From: Hemerocallis citrina
Lineage: Eukaryota; Streptophyta; Magnoliopsida; Asparagales; Asphodelaceae
Reading direction: 5' to 3'
DNA length: 64,000 nt
Assembly (NCBI GenBank): GCA_017893485.1
Contig: CM030364.1
Span: 38,273,538-38,337,537 of the forward strand
Under the pieces are notes generated by a model, which was given only the letters and a program-made list of their open reading frames with translations, searched no databases and had not been told where the DNA came from. This document shows positions 32,198 through 44,279 of the stretch, piece after piece. Position 1 is the stretch's first letter. Every line of letters starts with the position of its first letter. The translations under genes and the position numbers were made by a program.

Positions 32198-32940
32198 AGA
32201 CCATTTTCAAAGGCATCACATGATTGCCAAAGCGAATAAAACTTTAAGCGATCGATCAGAATTTCTTATGTTCAGAAATGTACGGAGAGGAAAATATAAG
32301 TAATGCTAGCTAATCCAAAGATTCTTGAGTTGTCATGCACAAAAATATTGACTGCGAGGTTTCTATTTGGAATTCACTTAAAAGCTTGCGAGCTCTAATA
32401 CCGATTCTTGTGTTAAACCATGGAGAGATCGCGAAGATGCTCTGATATGGAGGTTATTAACTTGGATTCAGGAAAAAAAATATTTTAGCTGCTTTAAATC
32501 GATTTTTTTTTTTTTTTTGATTGTTAGATTTTCTAGAGAACGCATAAATTTGGTTTTTGTTATTTTTCTTAAAAGTAGTTTTGATTGTAGGCAAGTTATT
32601 AAAATTAATTTATTTCCTAGATTGAATTCGTGAAATTTGCTCTCGCTTGAATTGATTTCATGGGCTAATTGTGCACATTAATTTCTAATTCCTAGAAAAT
32701 CAATTATTGCCTCTTAATTTTACATGTACATGGAGAAGTTGATGAAAGTCACCATATACCGCATCCCAATGACGATGGATGGTTGCTTGATTCTGCTACG
32801 GTGCTACCCATCAGTGGGATCTGCTATATATATGCTGACTTTTATCGATGAATTCTCAAATTAAGACCTGAGTGAAGTAAGTATTAACTAACAGTACACG
32901 TAAAAGCGTGGAAGATTGGTAGTATATAATGAATGTCACA
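31340..32940 (+). repeat. Segmental duplication, copy B (partner 945-15125)
   Basis: This block contains exons 4-6 of the reductase and its 3' flank in uninterrupted form, and serves as the empty-site reference for the four insertions in copy A. Confidence 0.85.
31414..32197 (+). CDS. Reductase gene B, exons 4-6
   Basis: Exon 4 (31414-31576) starts at GTATGG after the acceptor gtgaag and holds the active-site helix, with AAT (Asn) at 31420-31422 where the family has Tyr and Lys kept four residues on. Exon 5 (31730-31922) encodes the [10 protein letters not shown] substrate-domain segment. Exon 6 (32059-32197) encodes the C-terminus to TGA. A possible AATAAA signal is at 32235-32240. The open frame shows few signs of decay compared with copy A. 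Confidence 0.88.
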
Positions 32941-33205
32941 TACGACCTCTACAATCGTGGCAAAATAAATAAATAAATAAATCTGCTCGCAGTGAGTGAG
33001 TAGACCCAGTTACAGCAATCCAAACAATAGGAAAAAAGTCAGATCTGCTCTCAGATAAGTAGCATCATTACTAATTAGACCAACAAAATGTACAAAACCC
33101 TGTGTAAAAGTAACACAATTGAGAAACACAGCCTCCACAAAGTGATGGGTTTGTTTGCCTCTTGAAATAATTCAAAAGAATTTATTAATTTTAATTGCTC
33201 GTATT
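32198..33205 (+). other. 3' flank of reductase gene B
   Basis: No further gene is seen. Homology to copy A continues to about 32935. Between there and 33205 the sequence is AT-rich and unremarkable, with a short taaa repeat at about 32966-32981. The first target copy gtatt of the Copia element is at 33201-33205. Confidence 0.6.
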
Positions 33206-33465
33206 TGTTGGAGTTTGATTCAAAACTAACGTTCACTTTTGAATTGTATGGCTATGCTTATTGGTAGGAGTAAGGACCAAGTAAATAGGAGTGGGCTTCT
33301 CCCAAATTCTAGTGTTTTTTGTTTCTCTTCTTCAGCCTATTTAAAGCTTGTATCCGATTAAATAAAATATAGAGCATTGATAAAAAATAACTGAGCACTT
33401 TCTCCCTTGCTATTGTGTTGCTACTCTCTGCTATTTGGTCTTTTGCTTTATGTTTGAATTTAACA
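33206..33465 (+). repeat. 5' LTR of the recent Copia element
   Basis: It contains a TATA-like tatttaaag (about 33339-33347) and AATAAA (about 33360-33365), so promoter and polyadenylation signals lie close together as usual for short plant LTRs. Confidence 0.93.
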
Positions 33466-33468
33466 TAT

Positions 33469-33480
33469 TGGTATCAGAGC
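33469..33480 (+). promoter_or_regulatory. Primer binding site (tRNA-Met type)
   Basis: The sequence tggtatcagagc follows the 5' LTR after three bases. Confidence 0.9.
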
Positions 33481-33645
33481 TTGGGTTCGTTTGAAGCTGG
33501 GAGCAAATCTTCATTGTAGGAAGCTTGCTACCGTTGCATTTGAAGGTTTGACGCATGATACTCTAGTAAGTTATTTTTTTGGAGAAAAGGTACATTTATT
33601 TTTTGTACACCTGTTGTTTGTTTGAAGATTTTTTTTGGTTTAAAA

Positions 33646-34902
33646 ATGAATATTGGAAATGGCCTCAATCTTTCACAAACTTTGATTCTTGTCTTTAATG
33701 GTGAAAATTATGGTTTTTGGAGTATCAAGATGAGAACTCTTTTCATTTCACAAGATCTTTGAGAGCTTGTTGAGAATGGTTTTGCAGAGACGGATAAGGC
33801 AGCAGAAATGAAGGATCTTCGTAAAAAAGATGCGAAGGCCCTACTCATATTGCAACAAGCAGTGAATGACTCCATCTTTCCAAGAATTGCTAATGCTCTG
33901 AAGTCAAACGATGCATGGAGAATTTTGAAGCAACAATATGAAGGTGATGGCAAGGAAAAGTCTGTCAAATTACAAACTGTTAGAAGTGATTTTGAAAATC
34001 TTTGTATGAAAGATACTGACACAATTGACGATTATTGTACCAAAGCTTCTACTATTGTTAATCAGTTAAGAACTCTTGGCGAAGAACTTAATGATAACAA
34101 AGTAGTAGAGAAGGTTTTGAGAACTCTTGTTCCTAAATTTGATCATGTAGTAGCTGCAATAGAGGAATCAAAGGATTTATCTACTTATTCTTTTAGTGCA
34201 CTAACAAGTTCTCTTCTAGCCCATGAACAAAGATTAAACAGGACTGCAGAAAAGAGCGCTGAAAGTGCATTTCAAACAAGAGTTGAAAACACAATCAAGC
34301 CTACAGGAACACATCAAGGAAGAGGATTTGGAAGAGGTGTCTATCGAGGACATAACAAAGGTAGAGGCAGAGGAAGATCTGAATGGAACAATGATAGAGG
34401 CAATCAAGGACGATCTGATTGGAACAATCAAAGAGGAGGCAACAATGATAGGGGCAATCATCACCAAAGCCACAAGGGAAAACAATGTTATTTTTGCAAA
34501 AGGTTTGGGCACACTGAAGCTTATTGCTATGCCAAAGCCAAACAACAAGTGAACTACACAGAAAAGAGAGGTGATGAAGGTAAAGAAGATGGTAATCTCT
34601 TTATGACGTGTTTTAATTCTGAAAGAAATAGAAGTAATGTTTGGTTTCTAGATAGTGGATGTAGTAACCATATGATAGGGGACAAAAAACTCTTTTGTGA
34701 TTTGGATGAATCTGTCAAGACACAAGTTAGGCTGGGAAACAATGCAGTTATGCAAATTGAAGGTAAAGGAACGGTTGCAGTAAAAACAAAGTCAGGTATG
34801 GAAAAAATAATCAATGATGTTTTTTATATTCCTAGCCTTGTCCATAATTTAATAAGTGTTGGTCAATTGATTGCAAAGGGTTACAATTACTTTCAAAGAT
34901 AA
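33646..34902 (+). pseudogene. Copia gag and protease region
   Basis: From ATG 33646 the frame encodes a UBN2-type gag with NYGFWSIKMRTLF, then a TGA at 33760-33762 where relatives have Trp (DLWELVENG). The frame goes on from 33808 with KDAKALLILQQAV, a Gly/Arg/Asn-rich stretch, the zinc knuckle CYFCKRFGHTEAYC (CX2CX4HX4C, about 34486-34527), and the protease motif LDSGCSNHM (about 34648). It ends at 34902 by a frameshift; pol continues in another frame from about 34871. Confidence 0.88.
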
Positions 34903-36934
34903 TATATGCTTGATTATGTCTAAAAGTTCAGATATACCTACGTTAAAGATTCATATGGCTGAGAACAAAATGTTTCCTCTTGAAATTTCATGTCTTGATG
35001 ATTATGCTTTAGTCTCTAATGTGAAGAATGAATCTCTGTTATGGCATTTGCGTTATGGACATTTATATTTCAATGGATTAAAGTTGTTAAGTCAAAAACA
35101 GATGGTTCTAGGCTTACAAGGAATTGAATGTGTTGATAATGTTTGTGAAGGTTGTGTTTATGGAAAACAACATCGTTCATCTTTTCCTGTCGTAAAATCA
35201 TGGAGATCTACTACGCCTTTAGAACTTATTCATGCTGACATTTGTGGTCCAATGCAGACTTTATCATTAAATAAGAAAATATATTTTTTGCTCCTTATTG
35301 ATGATTTTTCTCGAATGAGTTGGGTATATTTTTTAACAAAAAAGTCTGAAGCATTTGCTGAGTTTCAAGAGTTCAAGGCATTAGTTGAAAATCAAAGTGG
35401 ACATGCTATAAAAATCCTCAGAACTGATAGAGGGGGAGAATTTTTATCAACTGAGTTTAACATTTTTTGTAAGAAAAATGGTATATGCAGGCAGCTGACA
35501 GTGAAGTACACACCTGAACAAAATGGAGTCGCCGAGAGAAAGAACAGAATCATTGTAGAGATGGCTCGGAGCATGATGAAAGAAAAGAGTCTTCCTAATG
35601 ATTTTTGGGCGGAAGCTGTAGCAACTTCAGTATATCTTCTAAATCGCTCGCCAACAAAAGCTGTACAAAATATGACACCATATGAAGCATGCTTTGGAAG
35701 AAAACCAGGAGTAAGTCATCTCAAGGTATTTGGTTGTATTGCTTATGCATTTGTTCACCCTCAAATTCGTAGAAAGTTAGATGATAAAAGTGAAAAATGC
35801 ATTCTTCTTGGCTATAGTAGTGAATCAAAAGCTTATCGATTATATAATCCGATAACCAAGAAGTTGATTATTAGTAGAGATGTGATATTTGATGAAAATG
35901 CTAGTTGGATGTGGAATGATAGCCAACAGGTTCAGAAGATTGGTGAAGGGCAAAACTCATCCATACCACATCCTTCAAATGAAGAAGTTGTGACTCAACC
36001 AACATCTTCGACATCGATCGCATCTCCATCAGCAAGTACTTCTCCTATAAATAGAAGTCCTCCAACATCTTCGACATCGATCACATCTACATCTGCAGCT
36101 CCAACAAGTACTTCTCCTATAAATAGAAGTTCTCCACCTTCAGATGAAGAAAGTCCTCCAAGAAAGGTAAAATCCTTGTCAGAGATTTATGCATCATGTC
36201 AATTTGCTTTAATGGTTGCAGAGCCAATTTGCTATGAAGAAGCATATGGAAAAGAAGAATGGGAGACTTCCATGAAAGAAGAAATTACCGCAATTGAAAA
36301 GAACCAAACATGGGAGTTGACAGATTTGCCCCCTGGAAAAGATGCAATCAGGGTAAAATGGGTGTACAAGATAAAATATGACGGAGAAGGTAATGTTAAA
36401 AGGTATAAAGCACGTTTAGTTGCTAAAGGGTATGTGCAAGTCAACGGTGTAGATTTTTATGAAACTTTTTCACTTGTTGCTCGTTTAGAAACTGTTAGAC
36501 TAATTTTAGCTTTTGCAGCTCAAAAAAGATGGGATGTTTTTCAATTTGATGTTAAATCTGCATTTCTAAATGGATATTTGAATGAGGATGTCTATGTTGA
36601 GCCGCCACAAGGATTCCTGGTCAAAGGAATGGAGGAGAAAGTCTATAAACTCAAGAAGGCACTATACGGACTGAAACAAGCACCACGGGCATGGTATAGT
36701 CGTCTTGACTCTTATCTTCTTAAACATGGATTTCATAGAAGTGATAATGAACCTACACTATATGTGAAGACACAAGGTAAAGATAAAATACTTATTGTTT
36801 GTGTATATGTGGATGACATAATCTACACGGGTTCTTCTCTATCTCTTATTGAAAACTTTAGGACCATTATGATGACTGAATTTGAAATGTCAGATCTTGG
36901 ATTGTTGCAATGTTTTCTTGGTCTTCAGGTCTAA
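34871..36934 (+). pseudogene. Copia integrase and reverse transcriptase
   Basis: The 687-codon frame holds the integrase zinc finger (HLRYGH...CEGCVYGK), the catalytic residues in HADICGP, RTDRGGEF and PEQNGVAERKNR, a Ser/Thr/Pro-rich linker with a short internal duplication (about 36001-36130), and the reverse transcriptase (KWVYKIK, YKARLVAKGY, FDVKSAFLNG, YVDD at about 36806-36817). A TAA at 36932-36934 cuts it just before the RNase H part, which continues in frame. Confidence 0.92.
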
Positions 36935-37774
36935 CAAACATCAGATGGTATTTTTATTTCTCAAGAGAGGTATGCTTTCAACCTTCTCAATAAAATTCAG
37001 ATGCAAAATTGTAAAGGATGTTCAACCCCAATGAATGCAAATGAGAAGCTGGTTCTAGAAGATGGCACAGAGAAAGCTGATGAAAAATACTTTAGAGGGC
37101 TTGTTGGTGGATTAATGTTCTTAACTCATTCTCGTCCTGACATTGTGTTTGCAGTAAGTCTGATATCAAGGTTCATGCATAATCCTTCCAAACATCATCT
37201 TGGAGCAGCAAAACGTATTCTCCGCTACGTTCGAGCAACCACGAACTATGGGATCTGGTATCATCCTTTCTCTCATTTTAATTTAGTTGGTTTTACTGAC
37301 AGTGATTGGGCAGGTTCCTTAGACGACCGGAAGAGTACAAGTGGATTCATTTTCAACCTTGGTTCGGGTGCGGTTTCATGGATGTCAAAGAAGCAAGAAA
37401 GTACCGCCTTATCGTCTTCAGAAGCTGAGTATGTTGTTGCGACATCTACTGTCTGTCAAGCTATGTGGATGAGAAGAATCATGGAGGATTTGTTCGAGAT
37501 TTAGATATCTCCAACACTTGTATACTGCGACAACAAGGAGGCAATATGTATGGCAAAGAATCCGTCCTTCCATGGCAGAACAAAGCATATTAAGCTCCGT
37601 TACCATTTCATACGTGAAGCTGTTACAAAAGGAGTCGTTGAACTGAAGTTCTGTCCTACAAATGATCAAATTGCCGATGGATTTACTAAAGCACTATCTT
37701 ACGAGAAGTTTTTCAAATTCAGAAAGCTTCTTGGTGTAGTAGATTTTGAATCAAAGGGGAGTGTTGGAGTTTGA
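36935..37774 (+). pseudogene. Copia RNase H region
   Basis: The frame continues after the TAA with the SRPDI segment, the RNase H start TDSDWAG and the motif SSEAEYVV, then a TAG at 37502-37504, then YCDNKEAICMAKN and HIKLRYHFIRE, to the stop at 37774. Apart from the two nonsense changes the domain looks complete. Confidence 0.88.
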
Positions 37775-38021
37775 TTCAAAACTAACGTTCACTTTTGAAT
37801 TGTATGGCTATGCTTATTGGTAGGAGTAAGGACCAAGTAAATAGGAGTGGGCTTCTCCCAAATTCTAGTGTTTTTTGTTTCTCTTCTTCAGCCTATTTAA
37901 AGCTTGTATCCGATTAAATAAAATATAGAGCATTGATAAAAAATAACTGAGCACTTTCTCCCTTGCTATTATGTTGCTACTCTCTGCTATTTGGTCTTTT
38001 GCTTTATGTTTGAATTTAACA
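37762..38021 (+). repeat. 3' LTR of the recent Copia element
   Basis: It overlaps the last codons of pol and is preceded by the polypurine tract aaaggggag. It differs from the 5' LTR at one base. Confidence 0.93.
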
Positions 38022-38059
38022 GTATTGGCTTTGAATGTAATACAGAGAAATTATGAAGG

Positions 38060-38263
38060 AGATAAAAATGAGAGCTGAGAGAGAGAGGGAAAGAGAAAGA
38101 GAAGGAGTCCGGCAGCAACAACGACAATGAACAACAGGCACCCTCGAAGTCAACAAGGACCAGGTCCTCCTGGCGAAGAGAGAGGGAGGGTACATGAACT
38201 TTCACCGGGATAGGTTTCCGGTGAGACGTGGGGAAGATAGAAGGGATAGCGGGTACTCTCCTC
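38060..38263 (+). pseudogene. LINE ORF1 N-terminal remnant
   Basis: The stretch is purine-rich and encodes basic, Arg-rich peptide (a frame from the ATG at 38195 reads NFHRDRFPVRRGEDRRDSGY and runs into the insertion). The same frame appears to resume after the minus-strand Copia at 44012 and soon meets a stop. The assignment to LINE ORF1 rests on composition and position. Confidence 0.45.
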
Positions 38264-38533
38264 TGTTAGAGATCAAGATGAGTAATTAGGGTTAGAGTTT
38301 ATCTCATAGCCGCTTAAGATATTATATCCTGCTTATCAGTGTTGGAATATCACAGAGCACTACCTCTAGACCAGCTTTTATATGAGATGAACTGGGTTTA
38401 GGGTACTGGGCTTTATGCCCACTCGACCCCGTCCAAAATTAAACATATAACACGTGCAAAGCACGTGTTGCCCCATAGAACATTATACACAATAATATTC
38501 TATTATATTGAGAATATACCTATATATCCAACA
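38264..38533 (-). repeat. 3' LTR of the minus-strand Copia-type element
   Basis: This 270-bp repeat includes the CACGTG-core palindrome (about 38452-38470) seen in the related LTRs. Confidence 0.87.
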
Positions 38534-40004
38534 ATCTCCTCCTATATTCTCAATATATTAGGCAATGCCCCGTTAAATCATTGGCTCACAAAATAATACA
38601 GTTCATTGACTAAATCAATTATAACTCGAATAGTTCAAATGAGACTAAACCAAAATAATCAAATAGTTCAAAGACCATATCAAAACAGAATAGTTCGCAA
38701 TGACTAAACCAACTAGAGAAACCTGTCATAGTTTCAAAATCAACCAAAGCAAATAAACTTCAAGAACAAAATATGAGTTTTAAGCTCATGAACACAGGAG
38801 TCTTAAACCCAACAGAAGTTTTATCAAGCAAGTGATAAATTTATTCTTTAGATAAATAAACCAACTATATCCTTGCAAACTGCTTTATGTTTACTCCTCC
38901 ATTTTGAGTAAATCATTATTCTGAAATCTATATTGACAGATCCAACTCCTCCATCTTTGCTAGCTTATTAAAAACAAGAATATCAAAAGACACGTCTCTA
39001 AGAATTCTAGTGAATTTCATAAAGTGTCTAGTTCCACTAAAGAACTTAGTATAATTCAACGATAGCTTAGCAAGATATAACGCAAGCATCACAATCAAGT
39101 TTCTTTAACAAGATAAAGAACAAGAACTATTATAGTTTCTGCACAAGAACTATACTATGTTTCATATTGGAATGATAGAATAGTCAAATCAATTATGGTT
39201 AATTCTGAATCATCAAAATTGAAATGAAACATGAATCCATAAAAGAGTTATATCATCAAAATTGGAATGATAGAACAACCATTCTAAACATCGGAAACAC
39301 ATCGACAAGTTTTCATGCTCTCTTTTGAAATAATGAGATGATTCTAAGTAAATTATGAAAATAATCAAAATTGGAATGAAATTATATATTAACAGAATTT
39401 ACATAGAACTTTTCAAATTATCTAAAGCATGTCAACTGCCTAAAATTGATGCTTCAGTTTGAACTTCTCTATGGCTCCAATTGGATTCTAAATCTCAAAA
39501 CAACTTGGATGTTAAAGCTTTTGACTCAATAGCTTTTAACTCCATTTTCCCCACAGTTTTGATAATTAGATCACTTTCAAGTCTCTTAGCAAGAGCATTG
39601 GTCATACTTGTCACAATTGCACTTTATCTATGAGAAAGTTCAACTAGGCTTCTTTCCGCCTTAATATACTTCTCTTACTATTATAGAGTGAGTTATGAGC
39701 TACAGTGCATTATAGTATGATAGTCGCATAACAAAATTAGAGAATTTACATTAAACTTCTCAAATGGATGATTAGCAATAAGTCATTCAATCCACTCAGC
39801 CTCTTCCCCTGCAGAAGATAACACATAGAGGTCTGATTTCTTGGATGAGAACGCAATGCTTGTTTGCCTTTTAATCTCCATAATTTTTCTGCTCCTCCTA
39901 GTGTGAACACATGTTAACTAGTTGTCGACTTCCACTAAACTTTGAGTAGCACAAAGCAAACTCTTGAGTACCACTTAGGTATCTCATTAGCCTCTTAAGG
40001 GCAC

Positions 40005-40434
40005 TCAAATGTGTATGGGATTATTAGTGAATCTGCAGATCATACTTACCTCAAAGGATATGTCTATTCTAGTGCAGATCTTTGTATACACGAGACTTTC
40101 AATTCTTTTAGAATGATCTACCTGTCTCATAGTTGCACCATCATAAGGTGTCAACCTTTTATCATAATCATATGGTGTTTTAAAACACACTTTCAATTCA
40201 ATCACTATATCCCCACTTTTGAAACACATTATTGATTTATCGAGTTTGACTAAGCGTTATCCCTTGCCAACCAAAACTCACCCTTATACATAATATGGTG
40301 CCCACAACACTTAGGTGTTTCATGCTAAATTTATTTGGATAGCACAATTTAACTCTATTTATAATAGAGATGTCACTTCCAATCAACAAGTATGTCAATA
40401 AAACCAAGTAAATAATAGCCATTATATTTGACAC
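40005..40434 (-). pseudogene. Copia reverse transcriptase relic
   Basis: Minus-strand fragments carry GSDISIIN, GWQGITLSQT and then LVYTKICTRIDISFEV, the same pieces as in the plus-strand relative at 10024-10402, again in separate frames. Two family members thus share one decayed pol layout. Confidence 0.7.
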
Positions 40435-43400
40435 ACCACAAAGTTAAAGGCGCTGATCTGAATTACTTAATTCATATACTAGGCTCTTTGAGAAATTTGT
40501 CAAATTATTTATACATTAGCTATATTACATGTTTTAAAACATACGATGATTTTACTAAATTGTAAATCTTGTTCACTAAACATATTAGTTCAAAACTTTC
40601 TAGTACAAAACTGTTCAGTACAAAATATCAAGTACAAAACTTTTAAATATCTTTTATGAATGACAAAATTTTCAATAGATGTAAGGGTAAGAAGAATACT
40701 TATTGTAGCAATATGACAAATATGTGAGTAGACATCAAATAAATCTACCCCATTTTTTCTCAATCGATCTGTTAGCTATTAAAAAGCATTAAAATTGCTA
40801 CTGATCAATCAAAATTAAGTTTCTTCTACAAAACCCCACTTACTTACTATAGTTTTAGCCCCTTTCGGCAGATCAACTAAGTAGAAGTATTATTGTATGA
40901 CACAAAATCATCTCATTGTCTACTAAAGACTCTTCTTAGCTCATTTGTCATTCAGGTTTTAAGTGTCAGTAAGACTAGTTCTTGATTCAAACTGTGAATC
41001 ATTGACCGTGACAGTAGGACTGATAATTTCATAGATTTGTCTTTGATGAACACATCGTCAAAGAACTTTGCAAGTCCAGATTCTACTAATCCAAATTAGA
41101 TAGATCCAAAACTGTCCATAGAACTACATTCTGCACTTTCTAAACACACACAAATATTTATTGTAGGTCCTACTTTAGACCTTTTAGGGTCATGTACTCT
41201 AACAAATGTATCACAACACACATTTTTACTTTAACAAAATTATTTGTGTTTTCATACCATGATTTATGAGGTGTGTTCAATTTAGAGTGTAGTTACACAT
41301 TAGAGATATGATTAACAATACAACATCACTCATAATTACACAAGACAAACTACAGTCAATAATATAGAATTCAACATTTCACTAAGTGTTTGATTCTAAC
41401 TTTTATCAATACCGTTTGACTGTTGTAATTAGAGTGCAGTAGAGATTATGTCATATGCAAACTTCTCTAAAATCTTTGAAACATATTCACTACCTCTATC
41501 AAATCTAAATCCTTGATTTTATTTTTCCTTTTAGCATTTAACTAGATTTTAATTCATCAAAATAGCATGTGCTACATCCTCCATATATGTATGACAAACA
41601 TTCAATAAATATCTACATAGGTACGATTAAATACTTCTGACCAATTATCGTCTCATCTAGTCACAAAGCTACTGAGATCACAAATATCAGAGTGTATTGA
41701 CTCAAGAAGTTGTGTGCTCCTAGAGACTATACTAAATGATTTTCTAGTGATCATAATCGGAGCACAACTTTCATATTTGTCATATTTAATAGAGTGTCAT
41801 TTAGCAGAGTTATGAGTTTTAAAAAGAACAAACAATTTAATGTATAGTTCTCAAATCCTAGCTAATTATGCTATGTTCAGGAACTATACACAATTAGAAC
41901 TATTATTATTAATTGTCTCAGTTGTTAAACTTAACTTATACATGCGGTTGACAATATATGCACATTATAAGAGTTAATACAAAATTACTCTTCCAAATTT
42001 CACAGAACTATTTGCTTTCTGTAGTGATTCTAACAATGTCCACTTGCTTAAACACATTGAGCGAAGAGTTCTTTCCTTTATTCGTTCTTCATCATCTTCA
42101 TAATGCTAAATGAGATAATGACTAACATATTATAATTTAACTCTGCACACACAGTATAATGAACGAGAAAGAACAAAACGTAACTAGAGGAGTCATATCC
42201 TACATTAAGGGATGCTCTCTCCTAAGTTACAGACATTTGTTATACATCTTATACATCAAAAATTTATATTTTATTTTATTTGATAGGCAAATATATAATC
42301 TCACACAAACTGCAAACAATGAATTTGTCAAAATATCTATACACATAGTATGATAAAATACTTAACAACCCTAAATATGCTAGTTTTCCAAAGCGAGAAT
42401 AACTATGATCTAAAACTCTCAATCATATGATCAAACGCACAAGATGTTAACATATTCATCACATGAAAATACTAAGAAAGATTAGAGTAGATCATACCGA
42501 CACTTCAAGTTAGAAGTGTTTTCCAAATTCGATGGAGAAGCCTGCGTAGTGCAGACTTATCATACTGTGATGCAAATCCATCGTCTCCAATATACACAAC
42601 TTGTAAGTAACTTTGAAGTTCCTACATTCATCAAATTGTTAAAGATTAGCCAATTAAACAAATTATTAGCACTATCTAATTTACAACAATTTAATTGGAG
42701 ATTCAATTTTATAGTCAAAGCCTATAATTTATCAAAATAAATATTTGATCCTTGGCACGTAGCCAAAGCAGTTATTCAAATTTGTATTTAATTAAACAAT
42801 CTTAATACGGTTTTGAACTTTCAGCACATAGCTAAGTATTTAACAAAATTTAATAAGAGGAAAGTCAAGAACTTATCTTTCACCATCTCTTTCCCTTCAA
42901 TTGAATAGACTCAAGTCCAATCACAAAAAATCAGATCGGATCTGATTACTCTCCCATTAAGTTCATTAGGACGTCCACATCAATATCAATAGAAGCACAC
43001 ATCTTCAAGCAACAGATCATTCTCAACAATGTCTTCATCAAGAATCACCACATCCACCAATGAAGAAACTGGATCTTTGAAGCAAAAAATGTTAAAGATC
43101 TTCATCAGATTCTTAATGCTCAACAATGTCCACATGCTCTGTTGCATCCCCACAAGCCATAGAGAAATTCAAAGATCTGGATCTGATCTTGATCTTCACG
43201 CTAGAACACAAAATAGCCAAGAAAACCAATCAAAGTCCCCCAAATAGCGATTCCAACTCAGATCTTATTCCTCACCCCTTCGCGATTTGAACTCGAAAAA
43301 GGGGAGAAGGTCGGTGGCGACCGGGCGAGGACCTTCGGCTGCGAGTAGTAGCATACATCGACGTGCGTTGACGTGGTATGGCATGCGTCGACTAAAGCGG

Positions 43401-43736
43401 TGACGTCGACCACCATGGGTATGGGCGACGGGGCAACGTACGACGAGTGGCGGTGGAGTGAGATTCCGACGAACAGAGTCAGCCCCCTCTCTTCGACGGA
43501 CGGATCTGATGTATCTGAAGACTACCCGACTGCGAGTCGACTGCCTCTTGGATTTGATGGCCAGGAGGAAAATCCCGATCCAAATCGACTCAGAGGATCC
43601 CGATCGATGACGACCCTGAGGTTCTGACGGCGGTGCTCGGGAACGGTGCGGCGACCGATTGCGATGGCGACCACGGGAGGAGAGCGACGAGGTGTTCTCT
43701 CTCAATCTTAGATTTTTAATATTAATATCTTAAGAT

Positions 43737-44006
43737 TGTTAGAGATCAAGATGAGTAATTAGGGTTAGGGTTTATCTCATAGCCGCTTAAGATATTATAC
43801 CCTGCTTATCAGTGTTGGAATATCACAGAGCACTACCTCTAGACCAGCTTTTATATGAGATGAACTGGGTTTAGGGTACTGGGCTTTATGCCCACTCGAT
43901 CCGGTCCAACAATTAAACATATAACACGTGCAAAGCACTGTTGCCCCATAGAACATTATACATAATAATATTCTATTATATTAAGAATATACCTATATAT
44001 CCAACA
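43737..44006 (-). repeat. 5' LTR of the minus-strand Copia-type element
   Basis: This 270-bp repeat differs from the 3' LTR at about eight positions. The target copy tcctc follows at 44007-44011. Confidence 0.87.
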
Positions 44007-44279
44007 TCCTCCTCCAAGCGGTGGTACCGTACGTAACATCCCCTATTGATGGGAGAGGAGGCGGTGACCGTGGTAAGAGAGAGTACTGTCCTCGGAGGAA
44101 TACATCACCAGTAAAAATCAATTCCTCCCCATGCCATAACAAACCCAACACTCCCTCAAGATCACCGACTGCCTTCCCTGAGAAACTCAGGGCGAAAGCT
44201 TGGGAAGTCTACCGATCTCGCTCTACCAAGAAACATGAGAAACTCAGGGCAAAAGCGAGGGTGGGGACATGTCTATTCT

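Larger units (their letters stand above)
33206..38021 (+). mobile_element. Copia LTR retrotransposon, recent but defective
   Basis: LTRs of 260 bp (33206-33465 and 37762-38021) start TGTTGGAGTT and end TTTAACA. I found one difference between them (gtg against atg at position 213 of the LTR). Target duplication is gtatt on both sides (33201-33205 and 38022-38026). The primer site tggtatcagagc is at 33469-33480, three bases after the LTR, and a polypurine tract aaaggggag precedes the 3' LTR. Gag-pol is nearly complete but has three stops and one frameshift. LTR identity says the insertion is recent. Confidence 0.93.
38264..44006 (-). mobile_element. Degenerate Copia-type LTR retrotransposon (minus strand)
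   Basis: LTRs at 38264-38533 and 43737-44006 start TGTTAGAGAT and end ATCCAACA on the plus strand, with target duplication tcctc on both sides (38259-38263 and 44007-44011). They are about 97% identical by eye. It belongs to the family of the 6145-12229 element: same LTR ends, same purine tract (gaggagatt on the minus strand) and the same pol relics. A GC-rich leader (about 43270-43700), different from that of the other copy, adjoins the 5' LTR. No intact gene remains. Confidence 0.87.

Noticed and set aside
43265..43705. Arg/Ser-rich 146-codon frame near the 5' LTR of the minus-strand Copia-type element
   Set aside because: It is a leader region of varying sequence between family members; no gag motif is seen.
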